From Austropuccinia psidii (taxonomy: Eukaryota; Basidiomycota; Pucciniomycetes; Pucciniales; Sphaerophragmiaceae): a DNA stretch of 64,000 nt. The position numbers and the translations under genes were made by a program. The DNA is taken from positions 26,617,975-26,681,974 of the forward strand of contig JALGQZ010000011.1 in NCBI GenBank assembly GCA_023105745.1. The letters run 5' to 3'. A model generated the notes under the pieces. That model worked only from the letters and a program-made list of their open reading frames with translations. It made no database searches and was not told where the DNA came from. Below, one piece after another: positions 11,015-24,100 of this stretch (its first letter is position 1; each line of letters starts with the position of its first letter).

Positions 11015-12640
11015 TGTGATAAAGCATCTAGAAGGGTAGCCAAGCGGCCAGGGTGGTAGGTGATTGAAAAATGGAATTCAAAGAGAAATGCAGCCCAGCA
11101 GGGGTGACAGCGAGTGAGAATCTTTGAAGACATAAAATATTGAAGTGATGAATGATTGGTGAGAACTTCAAAAGAGGAAGAAAGAGAAAGGAGAAAAGCT
11201 CTCCAGTGCTTGAGAGCCCAGACTTTTCCAAGGAGTTCCTTGTCATGAATCTCATAATTGAGCTCAGCTGGGAGAAGCTTGCGGCTATCAAATGCAATGG
11301 GATGTTTTCCTGAGTCAGAAATCTGACTCAGTACAGCAACCAAGGCATAATCTGCTGCATCAGGCTCTACAATGGTGGGTAAAGAAGGATCAAAGTGAGA
11401 AAGGATTGGAGCAATGGTGAATACCTCTTTGGGATTATGAAACTGTCTAAGAGCTTCCTCATTGAGGGGAAAACAGGGATCTTTCTTGGGGAAATTTGTG
11501 AGTGAACTAATCTTCTTTGAATAATTCTTGATGAAACGGTGGTAAAAATTGGCAAAGCCAAGGAATGATTGAAGAGCCTTGAGGTTTCTTGGAGGTGGCC
11601 AATTGAGAATTTTCTGGACTTTTGCTTGGTCCATCTTGAGGCCTTCAGAAGAAACAACATAACCCAAATACTCTACACTAGAAACATGAAACAGGCACTT
11701 GGAGGCCTGAGCAAAGAGGTCATTGGCTCTGAGTCTGGAAAGAACAGTGGACACATGAGTGACATGTTCTTCTTCATATTTGGAAAAAACCATAATGTCA
11801 TCCAAATAAACCACAACATAAATATCAAGGAAGTTTCTCTGCTTTCACCTTGGAGAATACATCCAAGTACTGGTGATAACCAGGAGGAACAACCTTCATC
11901 ACAGTTTCTATCTCTTCTGGCTCTTCCTCTTCATCCCACAACTCCTCCAGGGAGTCATGATAAGATGAAGGAGGAAGGTCTATATTCCCAAAGAAGAGAG
12001 TAAGTGAAGATACAGAATTATCTTCTCCAACATCTTGAATCTCTATGAAGACTTCATCTCCAAATGATAGTAATGACTGATGGGAATTAAAGGAAGGAAT
12101 ATGGACAGAAGATGGAAATGATGGTGTTCTAGAATCACAAACCAGACCTGCACATGATTTGGCAGAAGAAAAGTCATTAGTGAAAGATTTTGAAGGATCA
12201 TAATAGTCCTTATGATCAGAATTAAAGGTGATCAGCCCTTGCCTCCAATCAATAGATGGATTAAAATTATTGAGAAATTCAAAGCCCAATATGAGGTCTT
12301 CTCCCTTGGGAGTATCAATGACTAAAAAGTCCCATTCAAAGCTTGGGAAGGAAGGGAGTTCAACCATATATTTCGTATGGTGAGTCACAAATATAGAAGG
12401 AGACTCAGAGGAGTCAAGAATGATAAGGGGAATCTTCTCTGGGAGTTCTGACATGGTCAAAGAATACTTGTGAACAAACTGCTTTGCAATAAATGAGTTG
12501 GTAGCACCAGAATCAATAAGAATACTGTAAAACATATCAGAGAGAGAAGAAAAAACAAAAAATTTAAGAGAATTTTTGACACCAGTATTCAGAATGCACA
12601 ATTGTTCTCTGGATGGAAAACAGTTAGGACCATTGAACAC
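10960..12640 (-). pseudogene. pol: Element B protease, internally deleted reverse transcriptase and RNase H
   Basis: The first frame (12640-11825) holds an aspartic protease with the active-site motif IDSGATNS (DSG at 12506-12514) and a downstream ILGFEFL motif. It ends at KVKAEKLP, the usual lead-in to RT. The next frame (11814-10960) begins directly at the RT catalytic motif VYLDDIM (11791-11814), then thumb and connection (FLGFANFYHRFIKNYSKK), then RNase H (EPDAADYALVAVLSQ; LTNHSSLQYF; LLDALSHW). Normally about 140-150 residues separate the lead-in from YLDD. Here they are missing at about 11815-11830, so the fingers and the first catalytic Asp of RT are deleted. RNase H is only partly conserved (EPDAAD for a usual D.S motif). 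Confidence 0.9.
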
Positions 12641-12699
12641 AACATGATATTCACTCAGGCTTTTCCCTGGCTGGGAAATTTGCCTGATGGTTGGGTAAG

Positions 12700-13974
12700 C
12701 TTGTTTTGAGGCCTTTTGAAACAGGACTCAAGACTATGCTTCCCACCACAATAGGTACATAGACCCTCTTTGATTCTTCTTTATTTTTAAGAGTTCATGA
12801 GCTTGAAGTCCTTATTCAACAAAGAAGAATGGAGCTTGTCCCTCTTCTGAAAATTCTTCTTCTTCTTTTGACTTGAGCTTGAAGAACTTTGAGGGTGAGA
12901 AGAATGTGACCTTGAGGCTTCTGGCTTCTTCTCTTGATGATGACTCTTTTCATTTTTCCTCTCATGGTACCTGGCATCAAACTCCAGGGTAATATCCATT
13001 AATTCTTGAAGAGAGTCAATTCTTGAAGGATGGGAGGCCAATTGATCCAAAATCCTGGATGGAAATCTCTTCCTGAAATGATGAATGAGAGCCCTTTCAC
13101 CCCAATCTCCAATTCTTGAAACCAAACTCCTGAAATCGGCTATGTATAGTGAAAAATGGCCACCTTCCTTCATCCTTAGTGGATCCAATTATGCTTCAGC
13201 TCTTCTGACTTCATTCGGGTCACCAAATAGAGTGAAGAGTTGAGAATCAAATAAAGCCCAAGAATTGAGAAGACAATTGGAGTCTTGATTGGTGAGATTG
13301 GAATAATAAGGCTCAATACATTTTGCAGCCCTGCCAATGAGAAATGAAGTGGCATAAAGGACCTTTTTTCTGTCTTGAGTGAGGTTTGCCGGATCATTAT
13401 GAAAAATCAGTTGACAAGACTGAATAAAGCTTCTAACTTTGAAGGGTTGAGTCCCATCAAAGCATTCTGGTGCCTTCATAGATGGAGTCTTGAAGGCTGG
13501 TGGTCTTGATGCTTCAGAGGATGAAGCTGCTTGAATATTGGCCATAATCTGAGTCATTTGCTGCATAATGGCCAATAAAGATGGTTCAGACTGATGAGAG
13601 ACAGGATGATTAGACTGGGCTAGAGTTGGCCCTCCAGCACCTTGGGATGCCTCCACAGGAGCAGGGACACCTTCAGTACCCTCAGAATCTTCCTCTTCCA
13701 CAGAATTATCCTCCTCCTCTTCACCATCTTCACCTGGACCCTTGAAAATAGTCCTTGAAGTTCCTGGAAATCCGCCAACTACTCCTGAAAATGAACTTGA
13801 TCTTCTTGGCACTCTTCCTTCCTTCCTGGACGGTGCTGCTCCTTCCAATTTGGTGCTCAGTTGAGAAACTGCTGGGGTGCCATCAAGAGGAGCCCTGGGA
13901 GTTGGAGTGAGAACAGCTTGAGTTCTGGCGTGAGATCTTGTCTGCCTTTCAGGAGGTGAGTGTTGGATGGGCAT
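12700..13974 (-). pseudogene. gag: Element B Gag with zinc knuckle
   Basis: The start at 13974 (MPIQHSPPERQTR) opens a proline- and acid-rich N-terminus. This is followed by a capsid-like region (APECFDGTQPFKVRSFIQSC, FDSQLFTLFGDPNE) ending at a nonsense codon near 13187 (GAA to TAA by comparison with the expected Glu). The frame continues (13188-12787) through a second capsid half and a Lys/Ser-rich linker. After another stop it reaches a CCHC knuckle (CTYCGGKHSLESC, 12721-12759). The chain binds and packages element RNA in related chromoviruses. This N-terminal type is one I know as highly repeated in Austropuccinia. Confidence 0.88.
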
Positions 13975-14720
13975 TATTTTGGAATAAAATGAAAGAAAAT
14001 GAAAAGAATAAAGATTTGAAGATTAAAAATTGAGGCAATTGAAATAATGCTTGAAGTCAAAAATCAAAATAAATATCTTGAGGAAAATCAATAACATCAA
14101 TGAATCAATGAAATCTTCAGGTAAATCAATCAATTAAATATCAAATGAAAACTTTAAGTGAATACATCAAATGTCAAATCAATCTAAATCGAAATCCTGC
14201 AGAAAATAAATCAATACAAATGAATTCTTGAGGCAAAATCAATTTATGTTAAAATTCTTGATGTGAAAAATCAGAAAAATCAATGAAATCTTCAGGTCAA
14301 TCAATTTTCTTAAGGTCAATATAAATTTATGTCAAATCAATGAATAAAATCAAAATCAAGTGATTTCTTCTTTAAAAATCAAAATTCTTGAAGAATGAAT
14401 CAAATATGAATCTTGATGTGAAGAATGTGTCTGAATAACTTGATGAAAAATTTGAAATCAAATGAAAATTAAGATGATGCCTGAATTATGAATGAATTAA
14501 AATGATGATTTGAGATAAGATTTAAAGAAGAGAAACAAAAATGGAATTAGGGTAAGCTTTAAATTTTCAGAATGAAGAATGAATGAGATAAAATTGAGAG
14601 GTGACAATGAATGATAAGGTTCATAAGCATTAAAGAGTCATAATTTCAATGAAATGAGTGAATAAAATTATAAAGAAAGAATGAACAGAATGAAAAGAAA
14701 TTATGAGTTAGTTAATATAA
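13975..14720 (-). other. Element B 5' leader, A/T-rich with imperfect repeats
   Basis: About 750 bases between the 5' LTR and gag. It is built of loosely repeated words such as 'caatgaaatcttcagg' (14107 and 14282 regions) and 'aaatcaat'. Just inside the LTR I do not see the TGG that normally begins a tRNA primer-binding site, unlike in elements A and C. Either the site has decayed or priming is different. Confidence 0.5.
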
Positions 14721-16152
14721 TGTCACAGGGGCTCTTGGACAGAAATAAAAGAGTGGCCTGGCACTCAGCAATCAGGGAACTCACTTGGAATACTCAAAAA
14801 GAATCAAGAAATAAAATAAAAGAATAAATTTCTTCTAAGAGATATGCAGGTACAAACATGAGATGCAATAAGAGGAAAGAGAAGCCAAATGGCAAAAGAG
14901 CCAACCAAGTAAGTCCTTAATCACTGTTTCAACATGCCAAGATGAACCATGGACTTAGTAAGGATTAGACCACCAAGTATCAATTGACAGGCAAAGAAAG
15001 AAAAGAGAAGGTGCTAAATGACTGACTTGATAATATCAGTATTCACTTAACAAAAAATGATAAGATAAATAAAGATAAAATAAAATCAAAGTATATTAAT
15101 TAACTGGGGAAAAACCCGCCAGGGTGGAAAGGGTAGCTGGTATATGTGAAAAGTTGGGCGCTTGAGCTCTTCAGGCTGAAAACTGATCTGTATTGATCCT
15201 TGAGGCTGTATTGATTGTTTTGGGAATTGATACAGCTGGCTAATATTGAAATTGAATTGGGTTGAATGAATTTCCCATGCTTGAAAATGAAACACAGTTC
15301 TTGATGGATCCAGACTGTATTGAAATTAAGGTGGTTGCCAATATGGATTGAGTGGAGCTTTTACACTTGAAAATTGAATGAATGAATGAACTTCCTCTTG
15401 AATCCCTTGAGAATGGTGGAACAGTATTGCCTTGGAGGAATACTGTGAATGAAATTATCCAATGACGTCTTGATGGCGTGATTGGTCTTTGACGCTGAAA
15501 CAATTGCTCTTGAGCCTTGATGAGTCCTCTGAATGATTGGGTGCCTTGATGACGTGATGATATGTTGGAATATTGAAATGACCAGTTGATATTTCCACCA
15601 TTGAATAACTGTTGAAAAATGATGCATAATGATATATAACATCATTTATGGAATATTGGTTCGTTGGAAAGAAGCTTACGTCCAAAGGTCTTGAGATGGA
15701 AAGACAGAGGGGAAAAAGATGAATGTGATGGCTTCAGAGCTTGGAAAGGTGTTTCTGGGTCCTTTGAGGTTTTTGGCCACTTTTGGGTTCTGAGCCAAAA
15801 ACTGGCCCAAAGGGTGGGAAAGTGTCTTTTGGACACTTTGTGTCAAAGTGCGCAAATGCGCAAAAATCCGCATTTTGAGCCCAAATGGCCAAAAACAGCC
15901 ATTTGGCCATTTCCCCTGGTTTTGAGGGAAATGACCAGAAATACCCAATTGGGCATAAATTGCCGCTAGGGCTTCTGGACTGAGGTGAAGGGCCATGAAG
16001 GCCCCAAAAAACAAATGGCCATAAATGGTCCATAAGATGATGATGTGGCCATATTGACCACTGGTGATGGATATGGCCAATTGGCGATAAAAGGACTGTG
16101 GCTTGATATGCCATATGGAGATCCAAGGAGGTGAATTTCCATGGTTGTGAGA
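14721..16152 (-). repeat. Family B 5' LTR
   Basis: Reads TGTCACAGGGGCTC on the plus strand and ends ...GGTTGTGAGA, where TGTGACA is expected. The outer terminal dinucleotide is therefore mutated. It is co-linear with the solo LTR at 58679-60090 and the truncated LTR at 7824-8650. The GCGCAAA array present in the other copies is reduced to two good units here (15848-15873). Confidence 0.85.
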
Positions 16153-17355
16153 AAAATCAATAATTAATTATTAATAGGCTAAAAGGCCATAAAAAGACAT
16201 AAATTCTTATTTATCTCAGAAACTAATGAAACAACATGTGGAATAAATTGCAACATTGAATTTCTCATGAACTACTACACATCAAATAATTTGATGTAAT
16301 TCCTCTAAAGCCAATACTTGAGGAATTAAGCTGAATATATGCACTTTGTTGGTCAATGGATACATTCATGGTTTTTAGCTAATATCTTGTGAAATATAGA
16401 TGATAGAGAGTTAAACCAAAAATTGATTCACCACGTAATTACTGTAAAAACACATATATGAACTTTATTTGACAATTCATAAGCAAGGTTATAACTTGAA
16501 AGGGTCTATTGAACAAAATTAATAGAGCTTTTGACCACTTTGGTTTGAAAGTGGTCCAAACTTTAAAAAAGGAAATATTCAGATTTTACTAGTTAATACG
16601 TGAAGAATGATGTATTTTTTATCATAATATTCAAGGTGAAACCCCCTGAAATCAAGGTTTGAAGTTTGAAATATTGAATTTAAACAGAAAAGATGAGATA
16701 CAAGAAAAATCATCAAAAATAGAGTTTTGATTATGTAATGAAATTCCCTTGACAGTTTGATGTGAACATTCCAGGCTATCATAATTCACTCTCAGAATAA
16801 CAGTAACGTGTATAGCTTAGAAGTCATTAAGGATCAAAGTTTAAGTTTCAAATTGATCATCTATGATCACACACTGTAATCTGATTTTACGTTTAACAGT
16901 CATATAAGTGATAAAACTGGTTAATAATATTATATTATGATTAATAATAATAATGTCCAAAAATCTTAGGCTTCTTCAAAGCCTATTACATCATCAAGCT
17001 TAGAGTTATAGTGATAACTCTAAATAATGGCATAATAATGGAATAAGATGGTTTAATTATCCCGTAATCATCACTAAACCTTAAAAGACTGATCAATTGC
17101 AGTGGACACTGTCAGTACATGTCCACTAGAAGCCTGTTGGAATCTAGAAGGGAGGAATTTACTATAATTAGGCCTCTTTTTACTCCATTTCCCCCTCAGA
17201 TGCATCAAAAACAATAAAACACTACAGAAAAAGGTAAAATCTTTATGCTTTATATATAAAGCATTTATATTATCAAAGACATAAGGCAATCTTTATTACA
17301 GTCATCAATCTTGATGTGCTTACTCCATTTGTTTTATTGTTTTTGTTATATTTCT
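16153..17355. other. AT-rich sequence, no gene seen
   Basis: Lies between element B and the solo family C LTR. It was contiguous with 30156 onwards before the nested insertions. Short open frames are AT-rich translations without motifs. No repeat ends recognised. Confidence 0.5.
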
Positions 17356-17906
17356 TGTCAGGCTGAGTCTATGATAAAGATGTATAATAGTATTTACAAG
17401 CCTTAACTATGACTGTGACAGGGTAAAAATTTTAATAAAAAGATTTGTTGATGGTTTTAAGGGTTTTCTAATGAGATAATAAGGGCTTTACTATGTTAAT
17501 ATAGCTGTGGTGAGGGCTGCTGAAAGCCCTGGGTGCAGTCTTACAAGTTGGATTACTATAATAAGCGCTACAATACTTCCATTTAAAGTATAACCTGATT
17601 ATTTCCAAGATTTTAACCATTTTTTACAGTTGTACTATTTAGGAATTCAAGAGAAGGAGGGGGATTCCTTTTCTGGCAGTGAAAAGGCCTCCTTTTATCC
17701 TGAAATGGGGTTAAAAGGCTGCTAGACCTTTTCACATAGAGGAAGTGAAGATTTTTCACTCCCAAGGATAGGCTTGTGGTTTGCAAAAGGCCTGTATAGC
17801 CTATTTTGGGCTCAGATGTGGTTTTGAAACCACATCTGGGAAGTTTTTACCAATACAGGGTGAACATTTTCCTCTGGGGACCACACAGCCTGATTCTGAC
17901 ATGTAT
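17356..17906 (-). repeat. Solo family C LTR, left part (split by element A)
   Basis: Starts TGTCAGGCTGAGTC and is co-linear with the first part of the family C LTRs at 38213 and 48344. It is interrupted at 17906 by element A and resumes at 29334. The whole LTR (17356-17906 plus 29334-30150, 1368 bp) is flanked by the pentamer TTTCT (17351-17355 and 30151-30155), which identifies it as one insertion reduced to a solo LTR. Confidence 0.92.
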
Positions 17907-19743
17907 TGTAAGGTGTGGATATGAAACTTTGATTAAAAATCAAGTACTTTTCCTGTCCTCAAAATTTGTATAAGGTAAAATTCAGTGAAAAATAGTATGA
18001 AATATTATTTTTAAGAGAAAACACGCCAATTTTATTGTTTATAACTTTATTAGTATAAAACAATAATATTATAAAAATTTATTGTTTTACCAACAATAAA
18101 AATTTATCCAAAAAATACTCTTCAAGAGATATTTGGAGGCTACAAAAGAAATTTCTTCAAGAGCAATTTCAATTGGAATTAATTGAGCAAAGAACTGCAA
18201 GCAATTAATTAAAGAACAGAGTATTTAAAAAGAATATCAAAGAGAAAACACGCCCAAAAGTGACCAGAGTGAATTTGGAAACAAAGTGACAAAGTTTACA
18301 GTGATGAAAGATGCTTTAATTCACTTTTGGGGTGGTTCAGGGGTAAAAATGATTATAAGAGTTACAAACAATGATTATAATGAGTTTTTTCACGTGGTTG
18401 AAAGGATTAAAATGACTTAAAAATGGTGGTTGGAATCTTTGATTGATTGGTTTAACAGTGTTTAAACTAATTAATAAAAGGAAAAGATTCTAACATGAAG
18501 AGAAAAGTGGGGCAAAGAAGACATTCCTTTATAGCCATCAATTCTCTTACTCCAAAAGTAAAATTTACTCTTTTCAGTCGTGAAAAACAGTCTGACAACA
18601 GAAAAGCCAATTATGGCATCATTGAACCCTGGTTTAGACCAAAAAGGGCTGGTTTAAGCCATTTTTAGCCAATTTTAGCCATATTAGACCCTTAAATCAG
18701 CCATTACTATAGCAATACCAGGCCTAGAGCCTTCAAAACACGTCAGAATGTGCTTCAGAGGCGTAGAAACCAGTTAAAACTGTTTTTACTATGATGGTTT
18801 TATCTTAAGGGTAGTTTTACCCTCTTGGCAACAGCTAAAACTACGCCAGTTGGTATCAAAACCTCATCATCAATTGAGTCCACAGACCCTGTAACTCAAT
18901 TCCAGGCCAAAAGTGATGAACTTTTGTGTGAATTTTGACATCCCACGCCTGTCAGCAAGGATTTTGGGGGTCTAGCTCCCCCTTAGAGCTGGAGTTCCTT
19001 TTCCCCCCAAATTTATTCCTTCCAATTTATTTTTCCTTTAATTCCTCATCATGTATTATACTTATAATTTACATATGTAATTCAATTGAATTGTACAGTA
19101 AAATACAGTAATAATTGACCCCTCATATGTAAATAAAAGTTCACTTATGTAATACATGTGCACATTTTGACATTTCAATTGAATTCAATTGAAATTCTTC
19201 AATTCCTCATAACTTCTAAACTAAACACAACACCCCAATTTTAAGACAAAAATTGATGGTTAACACCACATGTGGTGTGAATTATATTAAGTTTTTGAGG
19301 ATTTTCAACTTTTGTATTGAAAATATTAAAAACTTAATTTAAGCTTATTTAGAGTTGAGTTACAAGAATTTCACTCAAAGGTGACCCCACCTAATTTTTT
19401 ATGAGGAATCCAATGGTGAAATAATTTTTATATGTTTATTTAATGGATAAAAAGTTATAGTAATTTTTATTTAACTTTTTTCCAAATCTGTTTATTTTTT
19501 CACAATTTTGTTAAAATTTCATTTTTACTTAATTTTTTCAAGTATAAATGTCATTTTATACTTACAAAATTTAATGTATTTTTATTTTTAAATTGTAATT
19601 AATTTTTTTATTTTTAATATAATTTTATATTTATATTTTGTTTTTTATCTTAATAATATAAATAAATTCATTTTATTTATATTAATATGTTATTTTTGTA
19701 TTTGTGGTCTTTTGGGTATATGAAATTACCTCTAAGGCTCACA
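17907..19743 (-). repeat. Element A outer 3' LTR
   Basis: 1837 bp, TGTAAGG...GGCTCACA on the plus strand. It is followed at 19744 by the complement of the polypurine tract (TTCCCTCCCCCTAA). At several sites it differs from both other LTRs of the same element, which agree with each other (for example 19160-19200). This hints at a different source copy. Confidence 0.92.
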
Positions 19744-19912
19744 TTCCCTCCCCCTAAAAAAGAATATTACTTTGTAATATTGGTGTTTCTAGTGTGTCTG
19801 AATCTCCTGAGGAGTTTGGTAGCTTCTGGTATATCTTTTTCTTCTAACCATTCATCTTCACAAGTCGGGTCACTGTACCTAACAAGGTATTCCCTTACTT
19901 TTTTGGTTCTTG
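19744..19912 (-). pseudogene. Duplicated 3' end of element A pol
   Basis: Repeats 21081-21245 almost exactly: polypurine tract, stop codon and the last roughly 50 codons of the chromodomain tail (VREYLVRYSDPTCEDEWLEE). At about 19911 the sequence jumps into the middle of a family A LTR (GTCAGTCGTGAAAAACAG). The breakpoint shows a few bases of microhomology (TTCTT). The apparent 60-codon open frame over the junction is a chimera and not a gene. Confidence 0.9.
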
Positions 19913-21080
19913 TCAGTCGTGAAAAACAGTCTGACAACAGAAAAGCCAATTATGGCATCATTGAACCCTGGTTTAGACCAAAAAGGGCTGGTTTAAGCCA
20001 TTTTTAGCCAATTTTAGCCATTTTAGACCCTTAAATCAGCCATTACTATAGCAATACCAGGCCTAGAGCCTTCAAAACACGTCAGAATGTGCTTCAGAGG
20101 CGTAGAAACCAGTTAAAAATGTTTTTACTATGATGGTTTTATCTTAAGGGTAGTTTTACCCTCTTGGCAACAGCTAAAACTACGCCAGTTGGTATCAAAA
20201 CCTCATCATCAATTGAGTCCACAGACCCTGTAACTCAATTCCAGGCCAAAAGTGATGAACTTTTGCCTGAATTTTGACATCCCACGCCTGTCAGCAAGGA
20301 TTTTGGGGGTCTATCTCCCCCTTAGAGCTGGAGTTCCTTTTCCCCCCCAAATTTATTCTTTCCAATTTATTTTTCCTTTAATTCCTCATCATATATTATA
20401 CTTATAATTTACATATGTAATTCAATTGAATTGTACAGTAAAATACAGTAATAATTGACACCTCATATGTAAATCAAAGTTCACTTATGTAATACACGCG
20501 CACATTTTGACATTTCAATTGAATTCAATTGAAAATACTTCAATTCCTCATAACTTCTAAACTAAACACAACACCCCAATTTTAACACAAAAATTGATGG
20601 TTAACACCACATGTGGTGTGAATTAAATTAAGGTTTTGTGGATTTTCAACTTTTGTATTGAAAATACGAAAACTTAATTTAAGCTTATTTAGAGTTGAGT
20701 TACAAGAATTTCACTCAGAGGTGACCCCACCTGATTTTTTATGAGGAATCCAATGGTGAAATAATTTCTATGTGTTTATTTATTGAATAAAAAGTTATAA
20801 TAATTTTTATTTAACTTTTTTCCAAATCTGTTTATTTTTTCACAATTTTGTTAAAATTTCATTTTTACTTAATTTTTTCAAGTATAAATGTAATTTTATA
20901 CTTACAAAATTTAATGTATTTTTATTCTTAAATTGTAATTAATTTTTTTTGTTATATAATTTTATATTTATATTTTGATTTTTATTTTAATAATATAAAT
21001 AAATTCATTTTATTTATATTAATATGTTATTTTTGTATTTGTGGTCTTTTGGGTATATGAAATTACCTCTAAGGCTCACA
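19913..21080 (-). repeat. Element A inner 3' LTR, truncated
   Basis: Carries the first 1168 bases of the LTR in element orientation and ends inside it at 19913. It follows the normal polypurine tract of the polyprotein region (21081-21094). At informative sites it resembles the 5' LTR (27501-29328) more than the outer 3' LTR, so it is probably the element's original 3' LTR. Confidence 0.88.
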
Positions 21081-21103
21081 TTCCCTCCCCCTAAAAAAGA
21101 ATA

Positions 21104-24100
21104 TTACTTTGTAATATTGGTGTTTCTAGTGTGTCTGAATCTCCTGAGGAGTTTGGTAGCTTCTGGTATATCTTTTTCTTCTAACCATTCATCTTCACAA
21201 GTCGGGTCACTGTACCTAACAAGGTATTCCCTTACTTTTTTGATTCTTAATTTCCTTTCTTTAAGAACTTTGGTAATTTTCTTAGTACCAGATGTCTCAA
21301 TAGGAGGTATAACTTGGGGAATCTTATTCCTCAAGGGAAATTTTTCAGAATCACTAGATTTGTATGGCTTTATCAAGCTTACTGGAAATGTAGGGTGCTT
21401 ATTGCTAAGATCTTCAGATAATTCTACTTCAACAGCATTTTCTCCACGGAGGGCCTTAATCACAAAAGGTCCTGCAAAGGAGTCTTCCAACGTTTTACAT
21501 CCTTTGATGTTATTGAAGTTAGTGGTTGATACAAGAACTAGGTCCCCTACTTTGAAATCTGGAGTTGCATGTGATTTATCCCATTTGTCTTTAGCATATG
21601 CAAAAGAGTCCTCCATGCATCTTACTGCATGCTTTCTAGCTTTTTCTAGCATTCCTTTGAAGCTAGCAGCTGTGGGATGTATCTCAATTAAGTCTTTCCT
21701 CAAGGAATCTTGGGGTAACTTGGGGTTCCATCCTTTTTCTAGAATAGCAGGAGTCTGATTGGTACTGGCATGGATTGATGTTTTATATGCTAATTCCAGT
21801 GCTGGCAACAGAGTACACCAATTATGGGTAAATCAATCAAAATCTTTGTATTCAAGGCCATATGCAAAAAATCTTCTCACCATGTCCTCTAAGGTTTGGA
21901 TCATCCTTTCAGCCAGGCCATCAGTTTGTGGGTGGTAGGCTGTAGAGAAAGACAGTTTAGTGCCAAATAATTGGTGAAGATTTGTCCATAGTGCTGAAGT
22001 GAATTTGGGATCTCTATCACTGATGATATTTGTAAATATCCCAGTCCATGACACTACTCTATTCCATATCAGAAGAGCTGTATCCATGGCTGTATCATCT
22101 TTGTGACATGGTAAAAAGATTGGAGTTTTACTGAATCTGTCCACAATTACTAGGCAAGCATTATATCTCCTGTCACCTCCTGGTGGTAGGCCAGTTACCC
22201 AATCCATATGGACAATTTCCCAAGGTCTGTTTGGTTCTTGGATTTTTATCATATTTCCAAGTCTTTTTCCCGTGGATTGATTTGCCTTTTGGCATCTATC
22301 ACAGGTTCTGCAATACTCTGCAACATCTTTCTGCCACATTGGCCACCATATGCAGGTCTTTACTTTTTCTCTTGTTCTGTCTTCAGACAGATGTCCTGAA
22401 AAGGGACTACCATGGCATTCTTTCAGTACAAGATTGATTAATGACCTGTCTACAACTGTCATCACACATGTGTGCTTGGTTCTGTGGTAAATTATACCAT
22501 CCAGTAGGTGGCATCTTCCTTCATCATAAGATTTTCTCCATACTTTATCCAAGGCATGTATTAGAGAGTTGTCTTTGCAGTCTTTGTTAAGTAATTGGCA
22601 TAAGATGCTACAATTCTTATCTTGAGTGTAACTACTTCTGACTTCTTCAAAGAAGGTGGTGTTCAAGTCTGTAACACTTATTCCTTCTATTGGAATTTGT
22701 GGTGAAGCTTCTTCTTGCACATAAGCAGGATTATCAATATTATTTGGTAATGGCCATCTGCTTAGTCCATCTGCATTCTTATGAATATTCCCATCCTTAT
22801 GAACAATAGTCATATTGCCTCTGTATTCTTGTATGGCTATTTGCCATCTGAGCATGTGTCTGTTGGGTGTTTTCATGTTCAAAAGTGATTTGACAGCTGT
22901 ACAATCTGTTATCACTTCAAAAACAAATCCCTCTAAAAAGTAGTTCAATTTTTCCAAGGCCCATACAAGGCATAGACATTCCATTTGACTTGCTCCATAT
23001 CTGGCTTCAGTTGGTTTGATTTGCCTGGATATGAAACATATGGGTCCTTCTACAGGCTTATCATTTATGATCTGAACTTGGTGAAGTGCAGCATCCAGTC
23101 CATCCCCTGATGCATCAATATACAGTTTAAAAGGCAATTTAAAGTCTGGCATCAGTAAGAGTGGAGCAGTGGTCAATGCTTCTCTTAGAGACTCAAAAGC
23201 TTTGACTCTGTCAACAGTCACCTCAAACACTGTGTCTTTGTCACACAACTTATAAAGTGGTCTTGCTATGGACGCAAAATCTTTAATGTGTTGCCTGTAA
23301 TATCCTGCAAAACCTAAGAATAATTGAATTTCCTTCTTATTCTGAGGCATGGGTTTTAACAATACTGTTGCAACTTTGTTTTTGTCAATTCCAAGGGACA
23401 AACCAGATACAACATGTCCTAGTGCTTTAAGTTCTTTAAATCCAAAATGGCATTTCTTCAAGGAGATTTTCATGTTGACTGATTGAATTTTTGTCAAAAC
23501 TCTGGACAATCTGTACATGTGCTCTTCCCAAGTCTTGAAACAGACAATAATGTCATCAATGTAAAAGATTAACCATCCCTTTGAGAGCTCTTCAGGGAAA
23601 ATTTCATTCATCATTCTTTGGAAGTGTGAAGGTGCATTTTTAATACCAAAGGGCATCCTCAAGTACTCATACATTCCACAATGAACTATAATTCTCAGGT
23701 ATTTGCTTGATCTTGGTGTCACCACATTTTGATGGAATCCTTTAAGGGCATCCATAGTGGTTATGTACACTGCTTGAGATATTTGAGTAAGGGAAATTTG
23801 GATTTTTGGTATTGGGTATCTGTCTGGAACAGTGTACGTGTTCAGAGCTCTAAAGTCCCCAACCATTCTGGATTTTCCATTATGCCACGCCACTATGACT
23901 GGTGTAGTTATTTCTACTTCTTCATTGTGGCCTACTTTTCTTATTACACCAAGGTCCAGAAGTTCTTTGATATGAATTTCTAGAGCTTCCCTTGATTTTG
24001 GACTTGCTGGATAAGCAGGTCTTCTTAGGAGTGGTGGATAAGGTCTCTCAATGTTAAGAATGATGTCAACTTCACTACCAATAATTTCTCCTAGAGGTTC

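Larger units (their letters stand above)
7824..16152 (-). mobile_element. Family B Ty3/Gypsy chromovirus, degenerate, 3' LTR truncated
   Basis: Minus-strand element read from right to left: 5' LTR (14721-16152), leader (13975-14720), gag (12700-13974), protease, deleted RT and RNase H (10960-12640), integrase with chromodomain (9485-11014), 3' noncoding region with polypurine tract (8651-9480) and a 3' LTR of which only 7824-8650 remains. The rest of the 3' LTR is lost at the junction with the family A LTR ending at 7823. No target-site duplication can be tested because the left end is missing. Nonsense codons, frameshifts and an RT deletion make it non-autonomous. The gag and pol sequences are of a type that is very abundant in the myrtle rust genome. 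Confidence 0.9.

Noticed and set aside
19687..20007. 106-codon plus-strand frame starting MLFLYLWSFGYMKL, repeated at 21024-21758
   Set aside because: Antisense shadow of the LTR end and pol tail. The longer one (244 codons) is complementary to the integrase/chromodomain region.
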